Source of the DNA: Ectocarpus siliculosus
Lineage: Eukaryota > Sar > Phaeophyceae > Ectocarpales > Ectocarpaceae
Assembly: GCA_000310025.1 (NCBI GenBank)
Contig: FN649754.1
Coordinates: 619,136 to 682,947 of the forward strand
DNA: 63,812 nucleotides
Reading direction: 5' to 3'
Part shown: positions 21,580 to 32,821 of the stretch, piece after piece
Numbering within the stretch: position 1 is the first letter of the stretch
Layout: every line of letters starts with the position of its first letter
Notes under the pieces: generated by a model
Database searches by the model: none
What the model saw: only the letters and a program-made list of their open reading frames with translations
Told to the model about the DNA's origin: nothing
Translations under genes and position numbers: made by a program

Positions 21580-24500
21580 ATGGGGAAGCATGGGAAGCAG
21601 AGAGGGAGTGCCGCCGGCCAGCAAGCGGACAAGGCGAAGGAGAGGAACGAAAGGGCCAGGCTGAGGAAGGACCGGATGCGGAACTCGCTGTACTCGTCGA
21701 GCGCCGACGATCGAGATTTCGAGGCTCAGGTATGCACACAGATAGTTGAATCTGCGACGCAGATTCTCCGCGCCCTTCTGGTTGGCTCCTATCGTACATA
21801 CATACCCAATCGACCGCACAAAACCTATGTTTGCTGTTGTTGATCTTGTGCGCGATGTGCGATTGCCGCGCTCTCTGGTTTCTTTGAGGCCCATTTGCAT
21901 GCATTACCGGCCCATCTCGCGTTTGCATGTTTACCAAACAACCAGTCTGGACGTACACACGTGTACACACCATGCGGGCAAGAGCGCTCTAGGAGTCGAC
22001 ATCAACCCTGTTGCTGTGGTGTTTGGAACAGCGGTATTTTTTATTGTTCCCGAAGGGCGGAACCCACCCAGCAGCACGGGCTTCTGCGCCGACACAGCAG
22101 ACTTGATTGTACCCCGTGCCTTCATGATACTTCCCCCGAGCCTCTCAACCTGTATCCGATGTACATACCCTCTCCTGGCGTATAAAGTGCGTTGCCTCAT
22201 CGCGACTGACTGCTGTTGTTGCAGCAAGGGATGACATGTGCAATCAATATTTTTCGTGAGTTACAGCCGTGCAGCAGTAGTTTGGGGCACATGACACAGC
22301 TCCCATGTGATCGAAAGACAGCAGCACGACGAGAGAAACCTGGCCCTGTCGTCTGCCGCTGCAGCGATCACGCCGAATAGAAATGCCTCGGATTTCCAAC
22401 GATCCGCATATCGAGGATGATGGTGTGCTGCTGTGGGGCTGCGTTTTCGTTGTTTTTTTGCGCCCGAGTAAAGCGAATTCACACCACGGCAGTTGCACCC
22501 CCCTGTATGTAAGCTAGCTGCTATCTAGCGGATACGGGTTGGACTCCCCGCTTCTTGCTTCCCGACATATGGCAAGCAATAATGTGGTTCCGTCAGTTTG
22601 CCGTGGGATGGTGCCGTGGGATGGTGCCTTGGGATGGAATAGGACGACAAGATGGGCAGACATGTACTTGATGGGATGAGCGAAACGCGAACGCGGGGGA
22701 AGCGGAGAAAAGGCGGGGAATCGAGTGACACTTTGTCTACTGCCAAGATGGCTGTCGAACTATCTTGTACCCTCGGGGGAGATATCGCTACATGCTGCTC
22801 GGGCAACAGTGGTCATCACACAGCAACACTATGAGTTTCATGCTCATCTATCCCGGACTTGATGGTAGACAAGCCTGGGAAAAATACCTCTCTGATACGC
22901 ACAAAAAAAAATGCATGACACGGCTGGGAAAATGTGTTACTCAGGAGGGGGCACATCATACAAGGATTGAAAACACTAAGTTCTAGCTTCAGGGCGCGGT
23001 CCTGTCCTCAACCCTGCACAGCCCCTGCAGCCGCGATAAGGAACATTCGAGATAATCCACTAGCACAGCAGCACTTCAGATAGAAGGTAAACAGATCCCC
23101 GAAGCCAAACAGGCCCGCAGGTTCACGGACGCGAGGCAGACGACTACCAAAGAGGAGTCTTGCGCTGCGGCGAAACAGCATCAGCCCCTGCAGTAGCAGC
23201 AGCAAGTTGGACCGAATTTGACAAGCACCCCGTGCATGCCTCTCCCTGCCTTTGGAAGGGGCTGATGAGATGGCATGCGACACGCTTTTTGTCGTTGCTT
23301 GAAATACGATTGGTATAATTGGTTAGGCACGTGGCCCCTCGATTGTTTCCCCGGATTGAAGTATGACACATGCGCTTGGTCGACACGGCAAGAGAGGGGG
23401 AAACACCGGCCGTTCCGCCAAGCAGAGGAGCGATGAGCCTGGTGTGTGCCGACGCACACACAGTGCACCCCGTTTTCAGCCGCACTGAGACTGACGTCTT
23501 TGATTGGTCAGCCTGTTAGCGCTGTCGATGCTAGTAATAAAGACACACACACATGGCCGTATCGCGTTGATGGTGGTGCGCCCATCGCGCCTCGTCTCCG
23601 CGCTTACCTCCAAGCTAGGGTGCACCTCCAACTTTATCTACATTATCGGCAAATACTGCCCGTCATGCTTGAGGTTTGTGAACATGTGACGCTCACCAGG
23701 AGGAAGTACACCTTGTTCCAACGAGGTTGCCCTTTTTGTGCGGGCCGTGGTTGTTAAACGTTATGGAAGCATGTTGCGCGACAGCTGGGTCCTTCCCGCC
23801 TGACCTTACAAGCTCCTCGCTTGTGCCGCGGCAGGTCGAGCAGATCGGGTGCAAGATCAAGTTTATCCAAGGAGACGGCAACTGCCTCTTCAGGAGCCTC
23901 GCGGACCAACTGGAAGGTCGGTCGGAGGATCATTCCTCCGTCCGAGCGAAGGTAGGAAGCTATAATAGTGGAGAGGCTTACTGGCGCCGATCACCAAACA
24001 GCACCTAAGCTAACCTCTTCCGTAGGAATCTAAAATAGATAGTGGACGGGCTTACGCCCATCACACCAAACAGCACTAACAATCATGTCTTCGGTAGAAA
24101 ACTACAGTAGTGGAGAGACTTTGCGCCCATCACACACCAAACCATGCTACCAGTTTTCTCTTGGGTACAGGAAAGTAGTGGAGGAACTTATATCCCGTGA
24201 CACACCAACCAGCACCCACGTGTACCTATTTGACTACCGTATATGACACAAGATAACACACCCCCTGGACCGATTTTCAGAACTCGAGTACTTCACGACG
24301 AAGAGGATGCATGGATGAAAGGATACATTTTCAGAGAGCTGTCGACCAGACGGCTTCAACGCCGCCGTTTTCGCCCCTGCGACTGTTGCTGCTGTTGAAA
24401 AATCGAGCTTTGAAAATCGGTCCAGGGGGTGTGTTATCTTGTGTCATATACGGTAACCTTTTCGCCCATGCCTTCCGAAACAACGTTTCTTGCATCATTG

Positions 24501-26798
24501 CTATTGTTCGAGTGAACTACATACTGCTGTTGTACTGGATACCAGCATGGCGCTCTGTTGTTTCTGTTCTGCTCCTCTTCCATCAATGTTTTGTTGCACT
24601 GTCCTGCAGCACTCTGGTGCTTGTCTGCGTATGTCCCAATGGCGCAGTTTTCGACAAAGTGTCAGGATTCTCATTGGCTGTACAAACTTGTTATTGTTGT
24701 GCCGCGGCAACAGGTTATGGATCACCTACAGAGAAACAGAGAAGTTTTCGAGCCCTACATGGAAGACGACGAGACTTTCGGCGACTACCTGGAGCGCATG
24801 CGAGGGGAGGCAGAGTGGGGGGGGAACCAGGAACTCGTGGCCGCGAGTCAGCTGTACAAGGTGCGTTGCGTTTGTTTGCCGAGGTGCTGCACCTCGCGCG
24901 GGATATGACTCGGTTCGTGCCCAACCGGTGGTTGGGTGTTGTTGCAGCTATCAATGCTTTTCGAGATCCTGCTCGGCGTGTGAGTGTTGTCTCCTCGTAA
25001 GTTGCTCCACAGCTCCTTGCACATGTCTCTGCACGGGTTAAGATCCGCGGTGCGCGTTTTGCAGTCGTTCTGAACGACTGCGACCGTGCACGGGCAAGCA
25101 ACTAGCTGTCGCTACCTGTGTCACTACGGCCTGATATCTGCTGTGACCCTCCCTGTTGCACGCTCGAGCAGACCAATGTCGTTGTGCACCAGTTCAAGGC
25201 ACCTAGATTTTTCATCCCGTGCGAGAAGGCCAGACGGACAATCCACTTGAGCTACCACGGGGAGCACCACTACAATAGCGTTAGGGCAATAGGAGACGAA
25301 GCCAATGGGCCTGCGCTGCCGATAACCCTCCAGACTCCGACATCGAAAGGAGGCTCGCACAAAAGAGGTGAAGATGACCGCAGAAGAAGTAGAAACGTCG
25401 GTGTGTGTGTGTTTTCATTATTAGCATCGACCGCGCTAACCGGCTGACCAATGAAAAGACGTCAGTCTTGATGCGGTTGAAAACACAAACTCTTCTATCT
25501 GCCATGAACTGGGACCCCGTGAGGGGGCAGCATGGGGGAGGCTAAACTATCCTTCGGATCAAAGACAGTGTGTATGTGTGTGTGCGTCCCATCAATGTAT
25601 TCTGGCGCCAGTCTCCAGGCCCTTCGGTGTACATCTTGCGTATCAGCGGGGGTCATACAAGAGACGCACACACAGGAGCTTTTTTCATGTTTTGTTTATG
25701 GTTGTGCGCCACCTTTCCCCCTGCGTACGCCAAGAATGTTCGAGATCGCCAGAAAGCAATAATATCAATCGCCGGATCTGGTTGTTCTGGAAAACCATGT
25801 TCTTTTCGGCGAAGGGACACGTAAAGCCGAGAGAAAAACTGCACGCAGCCGCCTGTGAGGCGCTTTTCTGCTGCGCCTCTCTTTTTGTCTGTTCCCAGCA
25901 GGGTTAGCTCAATACCGAGTGCTTCGTCGGTCATTTTAGAAAGCCAGCGGGTGTTGTAAATAGCGGTGGGCAACGGTGTGCACCGAGTTGTGGCGCGTAA
26001 GAAGTCCATTTGCGCCGCCCACCGCCCAAGCTGTCCATGCGGGAGGTTCCCAGTCTGAGGGCGTCTAAAACAGGAGCTCCGCGGAATGCGAGCGATCGTC
26101 GCCGTCTATCTTTCCTCCAATCCAGCGAGCGTATGTTCGCGTTGACACTGAAAGACGACTACCATGCGGACTGTAACAAGCGGACGAGGTGTATCGCCCC
26201 CTACATGGAGAAATCGGGACAAGGAGATGCCAATGTTGGTTCATGGGGTTTCCTTCTTTTTCTTTAGTTTCCTTCCCTCCCTGCTTGACCTTGTCATCTC
26301 CCGTATATCTTCTTTTGCGGCGCAGAAAGCCCATGGCCTGAGGAGGAAGCGGCTGTGGCTCGAAGCTGCCCGTGGGCATCCCCACCGAATATCGTGGCGG
26401 CCTTGGAAACCACCGGAGGAAGAGGCGACGACGCAATAGAGCTCCTAATCGCCGCTCGAAACGAGCCTGGCCTTGAGGAAGGTGTCGACAACACGGCGGG
26501 AGACAAGAAGGGGACGGGGAAGCTAGAAGATGGTGGGGACTCCGGCGAGAAACCGCAGGAGAACGGGCGACCCGGCGAAGGGAAGGGCAGGGGTGGAGGC
26601 GTCGCGAAGAAGAGCGAAAAGGCGGCCAAGAAGGTCGCGAGAGCTTCGGACTGCCCGTGTGGCTCGGGCCTCAAGTACAAGAAGTGCTGCCGCAAGAAAG
26701 ACGCTGCGATAGCCCGCGGACAAATTGATGCTCCTGCAGAGCCGGACGCGTCGGGGGACTCTTCGGTTGTAGATGATCTGGGATCACTGGTTATTTGA
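21580..26798 (+). CDS. OTU-UBA-SEC-C domain deubiquitinase (OTUD3 / plant OTU7-like)
   Basis: Predicted cysteine protease that cleaves ubiquitin chains. Five exons join in frame: 21580-21729, 23835-23951, 24714-24860, 25172-25367 and 26326-26798 (stop TGA), giving about 360 residues. Residues 1-50 are a basic, Lys/Arg-rich helix (ADKAKERNERARLRKDRMRN). The OTU domain follows, with catalytic D64 and C67 in QGDGNCLFRSLADQLEG and His171 in YHGEHHYNSVR, plus NREVFEPYMEDDETF and TNVVVHQFKAPRF. After a linker comes a UBA-like segment (IVAALETTGGRGDDAIELLI), a Lys/Gly-rich spacer, and a SEC-C zinc motif CPCGSGLKYKKCCRKK near the C-terminus. Human OTUD3 has OTU+UBA, while plant OTU7 adds SEC-C, so this resembles the plant arrangement. 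The start is the in-frame ATG of MGKHGKQRG; an upstream ATG at 21466 would add an Ala/Ser-rich stretch. The donor at 25368 was preferred over 25401; both keep frame. It is convergent with the gene at 27578. Confidence 0.9.
23476..23556 (-). repeat. retroposon family with (CA)n tail, partial
   Basis: Plus-strand reading gives gccgcactgagactgacgtc, tttgattggtcagcctgtta, gcgctgtcgatgctagtaat and aaagacacacacac. This is the family at 25399, 50370 and 56719 in the opposite orientation. Here the order body, D-arm-like segment, gctagtaataaa, (CA)n is visible directly. Confidence 0.6.
23952..24200 (+). repeat. tandem repeat starting at a 5' splice site
   Basis: The intron begins GTAGGAAGCTATAATAGTGG at 23952. 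Imperfect copies start at about 24022 (gtaggaatctaaaatag), 24094 (gtagaaaactacagtagtgg) and 24165 (gtacaggaaagtagtgg), at 70-72 bp spacing. Each is followed by catcacaccaaacagcac or a close variant. Each copy therefore begins with a GTAGG-like donor. Exon sequence is not included in the unit. Confidence 0.85.
24235..24455. mobile_element. MITE family A, intact copy with perfect 45 bp terminal inverted repeats
   Basis: The left end 24235-24279 (taccgtatatgacacaagat, then aacacaccccctggaccgat, tttca) is the exact reverse complement of 24411-24455. Total length is 221 bp. The outermost TA on both sides could be a TA target duplication. The interior has gaactcgagtacttcacgac and cagagagctgtcgaccagac. 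It lies in an OTU gene intron. No ORF, so it would depend on a transposase elsewhere. Confidence 0.9.
25399..25545 (-). repeat. retroposon family with (CA)n tail
   Basis: The plus strand reads (GT)n, ttttcattattagcatcgac, cgcgctaaccggctgaccaa, tgaaaagacgtcagtc, gcggttgaaaacac, then ctgggaccccgtgaggggg and cagcatgggggaggc. On the minus strand the element would end in ggttagcgcggtcgatgcta, ataatgaaaa, (CA)n, which looks like a retroposon 3' tail. Copies occur at 50370, 56719, 56825 and 58228. Confidence 0.7.
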
Positions 26799-27577
26799 TT
26801 GCGCGCGCGCCGCACTAGATATATTTTACCCTGCTCGGCCGGAGATGTCCAAGGACGCCTCGCTTGTAGGCGATTTGTTATCGTGCCCTGTTTCCGTTGT
26901 ATATACTAGCCCAGGGATTGCCCCCAGCGTCGCCTGAAGCCGCACCTCTATTGCTTTCTTCCCGCCGCGAAAGAGAGCTTGGCTGATCGTGAGAGAGGAG
27001 GGTGCAAAACAGAACCGAAATTAAAAACAAAGTGCATAGATGCATTTGAAATATCTCTACAGTAGTGTAGTAATTCCTTTGTTGGTTTCCCCACGAAACG
27101 TTTGCGTGTACCCGCTGTCTGCTGTTTTTTGCGATCCGGTAATTGTTAGAGTGTTTGCCGGATGTGCTAGTACGTACAAGAGATTTTGTTGCTGCTGTGT
27201 TCGCACGAAAGCTGTATTCGCACTAAAAATGCGCGTTTCGAGGAGAAGCATCGTGTCATCTACACCGAAGAAATTTTGTTCATGACGAGGAACGCCGTTG
27301 TTATGCCTACAACCAAGGCAAGACTAGCAACTGTTTGCGGAGCCTGGTCGCAGCGTGATGCATCAGCCACGCTCCGTCAAAAGGGAATAACTACGGTGCG
27401 TTCCTGTACACACGAACACCAGTGTCAGCCAAAATCTTAACGTTCTACTTCACACTGACGGACCGGTCATGGTGCATCATCACTCGACCAGCATCCAGGT
27501 TCGTACCCTGTTCGACGTATTTTCTATCCCTCGATCCAACAAACTTGATTCCACACAAAACAAGGCCAAAACATTGG
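26799..27577. other. intergenic region between convergent genes (3' UTRs)
   Basis: This lies between the stop of the OTU gene (plus) and the stop of the mu-homology gene (minus). It should hold both 3' UTRs and polyadenylation sites. I see no repeat family, RNA gene or convincing ORF in it. Confidence 0.5.
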
Positions 27578-30195
27578 TTACACCTGCTTGCACTGCACCC
27601 GACACCGTTTCACGACGCTTCCACCGGCTGGCGCCACGCCTTCCTCCGCCAACGCCGCCACCTCTAGTTCAACCGACGAGAACGTAGAATCCAGCAAGTG
27701 GCACTTGACCATCGCTGGGGCGGTTTGGGGGATGGCTGCAACTCGCACTTGCCCCTCGTCTGCGCTCAGCCGTGCTTGCAAGACTTGCTTGCCACCCCGT
27801 TGCATACCCGAAGGTAGCACCCACTCCAACATCTTGCGATCCATCTTCAGGGACGCCGGCGGCTCAGACTTGACGTCGCCCTGTACGCCGCCGTGTGCAG
27901 ATGGGAGCGAACAAGCACTTGGTTCATCTGGTTGCACTTCCTCAGTAGTAAGGGAATTGCGGGCGGTTTCGCCGTACGCCACCTCAAGTGTAGAGACAAG
28001 CAGAAGGCTTGCCAACAACCCCCGGTCATTGAACACGATTTCTCGTCGATAGGCGCTGAGATTCCTGTTTTCTCAGATGAATCCTGTGCTGATGTTCGGT
28101 GCCGGATGCCCCGGTATGCCGGAAGCGGAAATGACACGCGAGGTGCGGAGTCTTCCACGAGGTATACATACGCAACCAGAGAGAACCGCATCGGCCGACT
28201 ACGCTCCTATTTTCTGAAAGGATACATTCGAGGGTTTGCCTTCGGACGGTATAATATCGAAGCATTGGAACTTCCTTGGACATGTGAGGCAACGTCAATA
28301 CTGGCGACGGAGCGCTTTGCTATCGACGATCCAGTCGGAACATATCGCAGAGTACTGTATGTCACCCGAACGGAAGGACTCACGCCAAGAAACAGCCAAA
28401 TGGCTCATGACTGTTGAGGGCCCTGTCCAACCGTGCACGGCGCTGGGCAGAAATCCATGCTACGGAAACCACGACGCAAAACCTCTCACCTCATCGCGGG
28501 GCGAAAACGGTAGGTTGACCAGCACCAATACACCGCTGAGAGGATGCGAAAGCTGCGGGTTGGCGATGACCTGCACCCAAACAAGCACACGGTTACCAGC
28601 GGTTCGTAACCGGCACGTGACTCTGACCGGGAGAACCTTCACGGCCGGGGAACAACGGTACATAAGCGCCGGAAGGAACCTGGGGGGCGCTCCGCCGTGC
28701 TGTACCGCTCCTGGTTTGCACAAGTACTCTCTTGTGGACGGGATGGCCATCGCGGGTTTTTCCTCGGCGACATTAGGGTATGCCGTTGCGGTTGCGATGT
28801 GCCCTTGCTTGTCGGTGACTCGCACCTGCGCGCGGGCCCCGCATGAGGCAGCCACGAGAACGGACCCCGTGATCCCGTAACTCTGGAGGTCCGGACCCCG
28901 GTGGACGTACGCCAAGTCTTCGCTCACTGCTGCCGAAACCGTAGCGTTGTCGGGTTCTGTTTCCGGTCCTGCGTCACCTACCCTGTCTTGAAGGTCCGCT
29001 GTGGTACCAGTTGCTGCAGCGGCAAGGGCATCAACTTGAGGGCTGATTGCATGCGGTTCCGCTGCCGGCTGTATGCCAGTTTCCCCTCCGGGAACACCAG
29101 TTCGCGCTCCATCGACTGTTTCCTTAACAACGGCCGCTGGACCAACCACGGTGGATGGTTGATCACCCACAGGAGCATTGAACCGCCCTTTCATCGAAGA
29201 TGTGGTTAGCGCAGACAAATCTATAGCTGATACCGCTTGCAACCCCGAGACCTCGTCCGGTGTTGCGCTTGACGACTCGCCGTCACTGCGCAAAGGTGAA
29301 AACCCCGCCCCCTTCGCCGACGGAGGTAGCAGCTTATCCGCGTCCAAGTTTGGGCTCGCTGGTTGCGCCGTTGCGAGCGCAGGTGCTTGCTCCGCGGGGA
29401 TCAGGAGAGGGCTCCCGCGATCACCGACAGGAGATGGTCTTCGGTCAACCACTGGCGATCCGAACCCGGGGCCAGATGGCTGCTGCGTCCGCTGGTCCGT
29501 CGTCATTGGCTTGGTTGGACGATGTGGCGCCTTCGGCGGCAGACCGTCGAAAACCATTTTGTTGAGGGGAATACCCTCGTCTGCTTGGCCGGTGGTGTGT
29601 TCGGTTTTCGTGGCACCCGTGCGGGCGTTTGCGTCGTCTGGTTGTGAAACAGTCAACGGCGACAGGGCCATTGAAACACCATCGCTCCTGGGGAAAACGA
29701 GCAAGGAGAGAACGTTACAAGTTGGAGACAAAAACACATTTGAGAGTCACGGCGGGCGGTGTACAACGAAGTACTCCGCAGGATGGAGGTGAGAAAACCC
29801 GACGTCCAGAACACAAGGGATGTCCGACTGTCAATGTCGGGGTCTAATGGTTGCGGGCTGTGGACTCAAGCCATAAATGCTCCGAAGTGGAAATCACTGC
29901 TGCTCTTGCAGTGGAACATCCTTTTCACCTCAGAGGCTCAGAGACAGGTACCGGCGACATGTCTCTTGCGTCGTCTGGTACCGCCGTCGCCCCGGTCAAG
30001 CCGTCATTATCCACGGTCTCATCAGACCACATGTACTCATCCTCCCACGACTCGCTCTCTTCGTCATCCCAGTTGCGCCCCTCAAAGAGACGGGGGGGCA
30101 TGGCGTAGCTTGCATCGTCCCCGGCAGGGTGCAAGGACGCCTCCACGCGCGAAGCAAGATGCCGTAGCTGCCAAAAACCAAAGTCTGAGGGGTCC
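27578..30195 (-). CDS. muniscin/TML-like protein with C-terminal mu-homology domain (5' partial)
   Basis: Endocytic adaptor subunit by homology. In opisthokonts the domain occurs in FCHo/Syp1; in plants and amoebae in TML/TCUP of the TPLATE/TSET complex, at the plasma membrane. Three exons join in frame: 30195-29929, 29687-28490 and 27880-27578 (stop). The first encodes an acidic stretch (NWDDEESESWEDEYMWSDE). The second is a disordered Pro/Ser/Thr/Ala-rich region of about 270 residues. The mu-homology domain starts near 28880: LQSYGITGSVLVAAS, LPALMYRCSPAVKVLPVRVT and VWVQVIANPQLSHPLSGVLV, continued in the last exon by LEWVLPSG, VLQARLSADEG and STFSSVELEVAALAE. The pairing of strands follows the FCHo2 mu domain. 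No F-BAR is seen; a plant-type protein would begin with a longin-like domain, which I could not find upstream. A candidate exon is at 32701-32821. TML/TCUP identity is inferred from the lineage. Confidence 0.75.
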
Positions 30196-30504
30196 CTGCA
30201 GTTAATAGCACGATTAGATCGGTTTCCGGGGCGACGGAAAATGGTTAGCAACTACCAGGTATCTCGTAACTCGTTACCTACGGTAAAAATACACACGCAC
30301 ATCGCCCCGCCAAAAGCCATGCTTGGCCACAGAGGTGAGATAAACGGGGCAATGGCACCACCTGTCGCATCCAACCCCAAAACCCACGCCAATACGTCGC
30401 AACCTATTCGGCAGGGAAGTGTTCTTCCGTGCGGCGCTGCGTCTTCAGTATCGAGAATTCAGCCCGATTCTCTCGAGTTGAATTGTGAGACAGATCATGA
30501 GATG

Positions 30505-30955
30505 TTCACACCCTGTACAACTACTTTAGTTGGTAGTTGTTTGCCAGACAACTATTTTTCCAGGAGCGTGCGCACCTAGTTGCCTGCAGACAGCTACTCT
30601 TCCAGAATCGTGCGCACCTAGTTGCCTGCGGACAACTACTCTTTCAGAATCGTGTGCACCTAGTTGCCTGCAGACAACTACTCTTCCAGGAGCGTGCGCA
30701 CCTAGTTTCCTGCAGACAACTACTCTTCCAGAATTGTGTGCACCTAGTTGCCTGCAGACAACTACTCTTCCAGGAGCGTGCGCACCTAGTTGCCTGCAGA
30801 CAACTACTGGTTCAGATATGTGCGCACCTAGTGGCCTGTAGACAACTACTCTTCTAGGAGCGTGCGCAACTAGGTGTTTACGAACAACTAGCCGGTAGTT
30901 GTCTGGCAAACAACTAACTTTAGGTAGTTATTAGTTAAAGTTGTACAGGGTGTGG
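30505..30955. mobile_element. TIR element carrying an internal ~60 bp minisatellite
   Basis: The left end (caccctgtacaact, then agttggtagttgtttgccag, acaact) is mirrored at the right end (agttgtctggcaaacaacta ... agttgtacagggtg). Between them are about six tandem units of 60 bp with actcttccaggagcgtgcgc, acctagttgcctgcagacaa. The unit itself contains tgccNgacaact-like pieces of the terminal repeat, so the array may have grown from the TIR. Because 60 is divisible by three, all frames stay open and give repetitive spurious ORFs. Confidence 0.85.
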
Positions 30956-32336
30956 AGATGTTGTAGGGTGTGGAGATGTTGTAGAAGTATCGTTCGCTAT
31001 GTAGCACGGGTCACTTTCGTGGTTGTATCCGCAGCAACGTGTATCAGCAGTTTCGACAACTTAAGAGCGGAGGACAACAGGGCATGTGAGGGTCGGCTGG
31101 GTGTTGTTTGCCTGCTCGTAAGGGGTCGATATGCTCTCCCGACTATGGAAGGCCTGGCAAGCTTCGACGAATCCGACAACATCCTCCATGAACATCGGAC
31201 GCAGCAGACTGACGCGGAGCACGCTTCTCGATCGAAGCAACTTCGATTGGAATAGTCCGCCTCTGGTGGTTTCAGCATGGATTATTCTAGCCGCATGACA
31301 GCAAAATACGCGGTGTTTTACGCGGAACGTGTTCAGAATACAGAACGATTCTCTCTCGCATACCAAACCACTTGGATTTAGAGTAGCTGCGCCTGTGGCT
31401 ATCCAGCAAAACGCCCCTTCCACCCTCCTCGCTCGTTCTTGTCTTGGGTTTCGATGGTGTACAACTGTCAATGGGGCTACAGTTTTTGCGCCCGCACTCA
31501 AGACCTAGGGAATCAGGAAATTGAGCCTCGAAAAAAAACTCAAGTCTAGGAACTTGAGCCCGTTTTGTGAGCCCGGTTGAGATCCCCTGCACAAAAATCT
31601 ATGTAGCGGCCATTTGTAGGGTAGCCCTAGGTTCTCATCCTTGGCAGAACTGGAGGTTTTTAAGTGCAGGCCCTATCTGTGTTTTGATAGATCGCCGAGC
31701 CCTTGCATACAAACGTAGATACCTTGCGAGGTCTGTCTGGACGCGTCTTAGGAAAGCAAAGACGCCGGGAGAGCAGCCCCAGCTCTTGGTCCCCACCACG
31801 ACCAGAGCTGGCGGTGTAGAAGTTGAAGTGCTGAACACGCAAAAGGGCCCTGGGCGCAAGTCATGCGATGTCATCAAGCAGGAAGCGGGTAATAGAAAAC
31901 TGTTTTGAAATTTTTCAGTCAGGCTTCCCACTCAGTTGTAGTTCAGTTCGCAGCATATCCCTCCGTCTCGCAAGAAAGTACAAGTAAAGAGCCTACCTTT
32001 GCTGCGGCCCGAAACATGCTGCGACGGGTATAATGGCACCTACCAAAGGCGACACGTCGGGGGGCGAGTGTGTGTAGGCTTGTCACCTTCGGCAAGAATC
32101 CGTGCGGTTCGTATCGGTGCCGTGTTCACAAGCTGCATCCACAAGCCCGACCTGTTCGCCTTCGATGAACGCGAGAAGGGTTCAGCAGTCCCTTCCCTCT
32201 GGCTGCGTTTGCTAGTACAAAATACATGGTCTATGGGATATCTACGTATGCCATATGTACGTCCCTAGACTACATTTAGTTTAGAGTCATTTCACGTGTG
32301 TGACGACCGCAGCGCAGTGGTATTTGCGGTTTGCCG

Positions 32337-32580
32337 CGTAGGTTGCATAAGATACCACACCCCTTGGGACTGATTTTCAAAGCTCGAGTACTCCGCAGCC
32401 CCGCAGCACAAACAATCTCGGTGATGGAAACACATTCGCCATGAGCTTTTCCGATAGAGTTCATCAATTGACTACAAGCTGTGGGCATCTTCCTTGGTGG
32501 AGTATGCATACGAATGTACATGTAAACGATCTTTGAAAATCGGTCCAAGGGGTGTGGTATCTAACGTGTGCAACAAACGG
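32337..32580. mobile_element. MITE family A
   Basis: The left end is gtaggttgcataagatacca, caccccttgggactgatttt, and the right end is tttgaaaatcggtccaaggg, gtgtggtatctaacgtgtgc. The interior is longer than in other copies and lacks the clear cgagagcttt marker, although ccatgagcttttccgatag may be its remnant. About 244 bp, no ORF. Confidence 0.7.
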
Positions 32581-32700
32581 CACACCTGTGTACCGTCTGT
32601 TACTTTCTTTGTTCCGGCGCGCACAGTCTCTACCGTCGAGACACCAAGCGGGTAACATATGTAGCAAGCGCATGGACTCCTCGACAGCGGGCGAGCTCAC

Positions 32701-32821
32701 CCAGCGCCAACGTCTCGATCTTGCTTGCTCCAGGTGTAGGAGGCTGCTTCCGCGGCAGACCGACCAAGTTCCCGACTGTCCTTGATGCCTCAGCTAACGA
32801 ACATTGCAACGGGACGATTAC
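32701..32821 (-). CDS. candidate exon, possibly of the mu-homology gene
   Basis: On the minus strand a strong acceptor (cctctgttttcag) opens a 121-nt frame beginning VIVPLQCSLAEASRTVGNL and ending GASKIETLALG before a donor (G|GTGAGC). It enters in phase 0 and leaves in phase 1. The splice signals and the non-repetitive translation are the only support. It could be a 5' exon of the gene ending at 27578 or of another minus-strand gene. I do not recognise the sequence. Confidence 0.35.

Larger units (their letters stand above)
30196..32700. other. probable 5' introns of the mu-homology gene, or intergenic
   Basis: No exon could be placed with confidence. The minisatellite-bearing TIR element (30505-30955) lies here. 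A minus-strand frame ending at a possible donor near 31738 (CTCGCAAG|GTATCT) and running up to about 31870 could be an exon of the gene at 27578. The translation is not recognisable. Confidence 0.4.

Noticed and set aside
25401-25401. Alternative donor for OTU exon 4 at the start of the (GT)n tract
   Set aside because: It keeps phase but lies at the edge of an inserted retroposon; AGAG|GTGAAG at 25368 is a better donor and gives a cleaner linker. Not fully excluded.
28236-28880. 214-codon plus-strand ORF, and 29178-29792 plus
   Set aside because: Antisense to the mu-homology gene, whose minus-strand exons have conserved domain sequence and matching splice phases.
30526-30909. Repetitive ORFs on both strands (about 105-127 codons)
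   Set aside because: Artefact of the 60-bp minisatellite inside a TIR element; all frames stay open.
30526-30909. Possible CRISPR-like array because of regular 60-bp repeats
   Set aside because: Units are contiguous and nearly identical, without unique spacers, and the setting is a eukaryotic intron or intergenic region.
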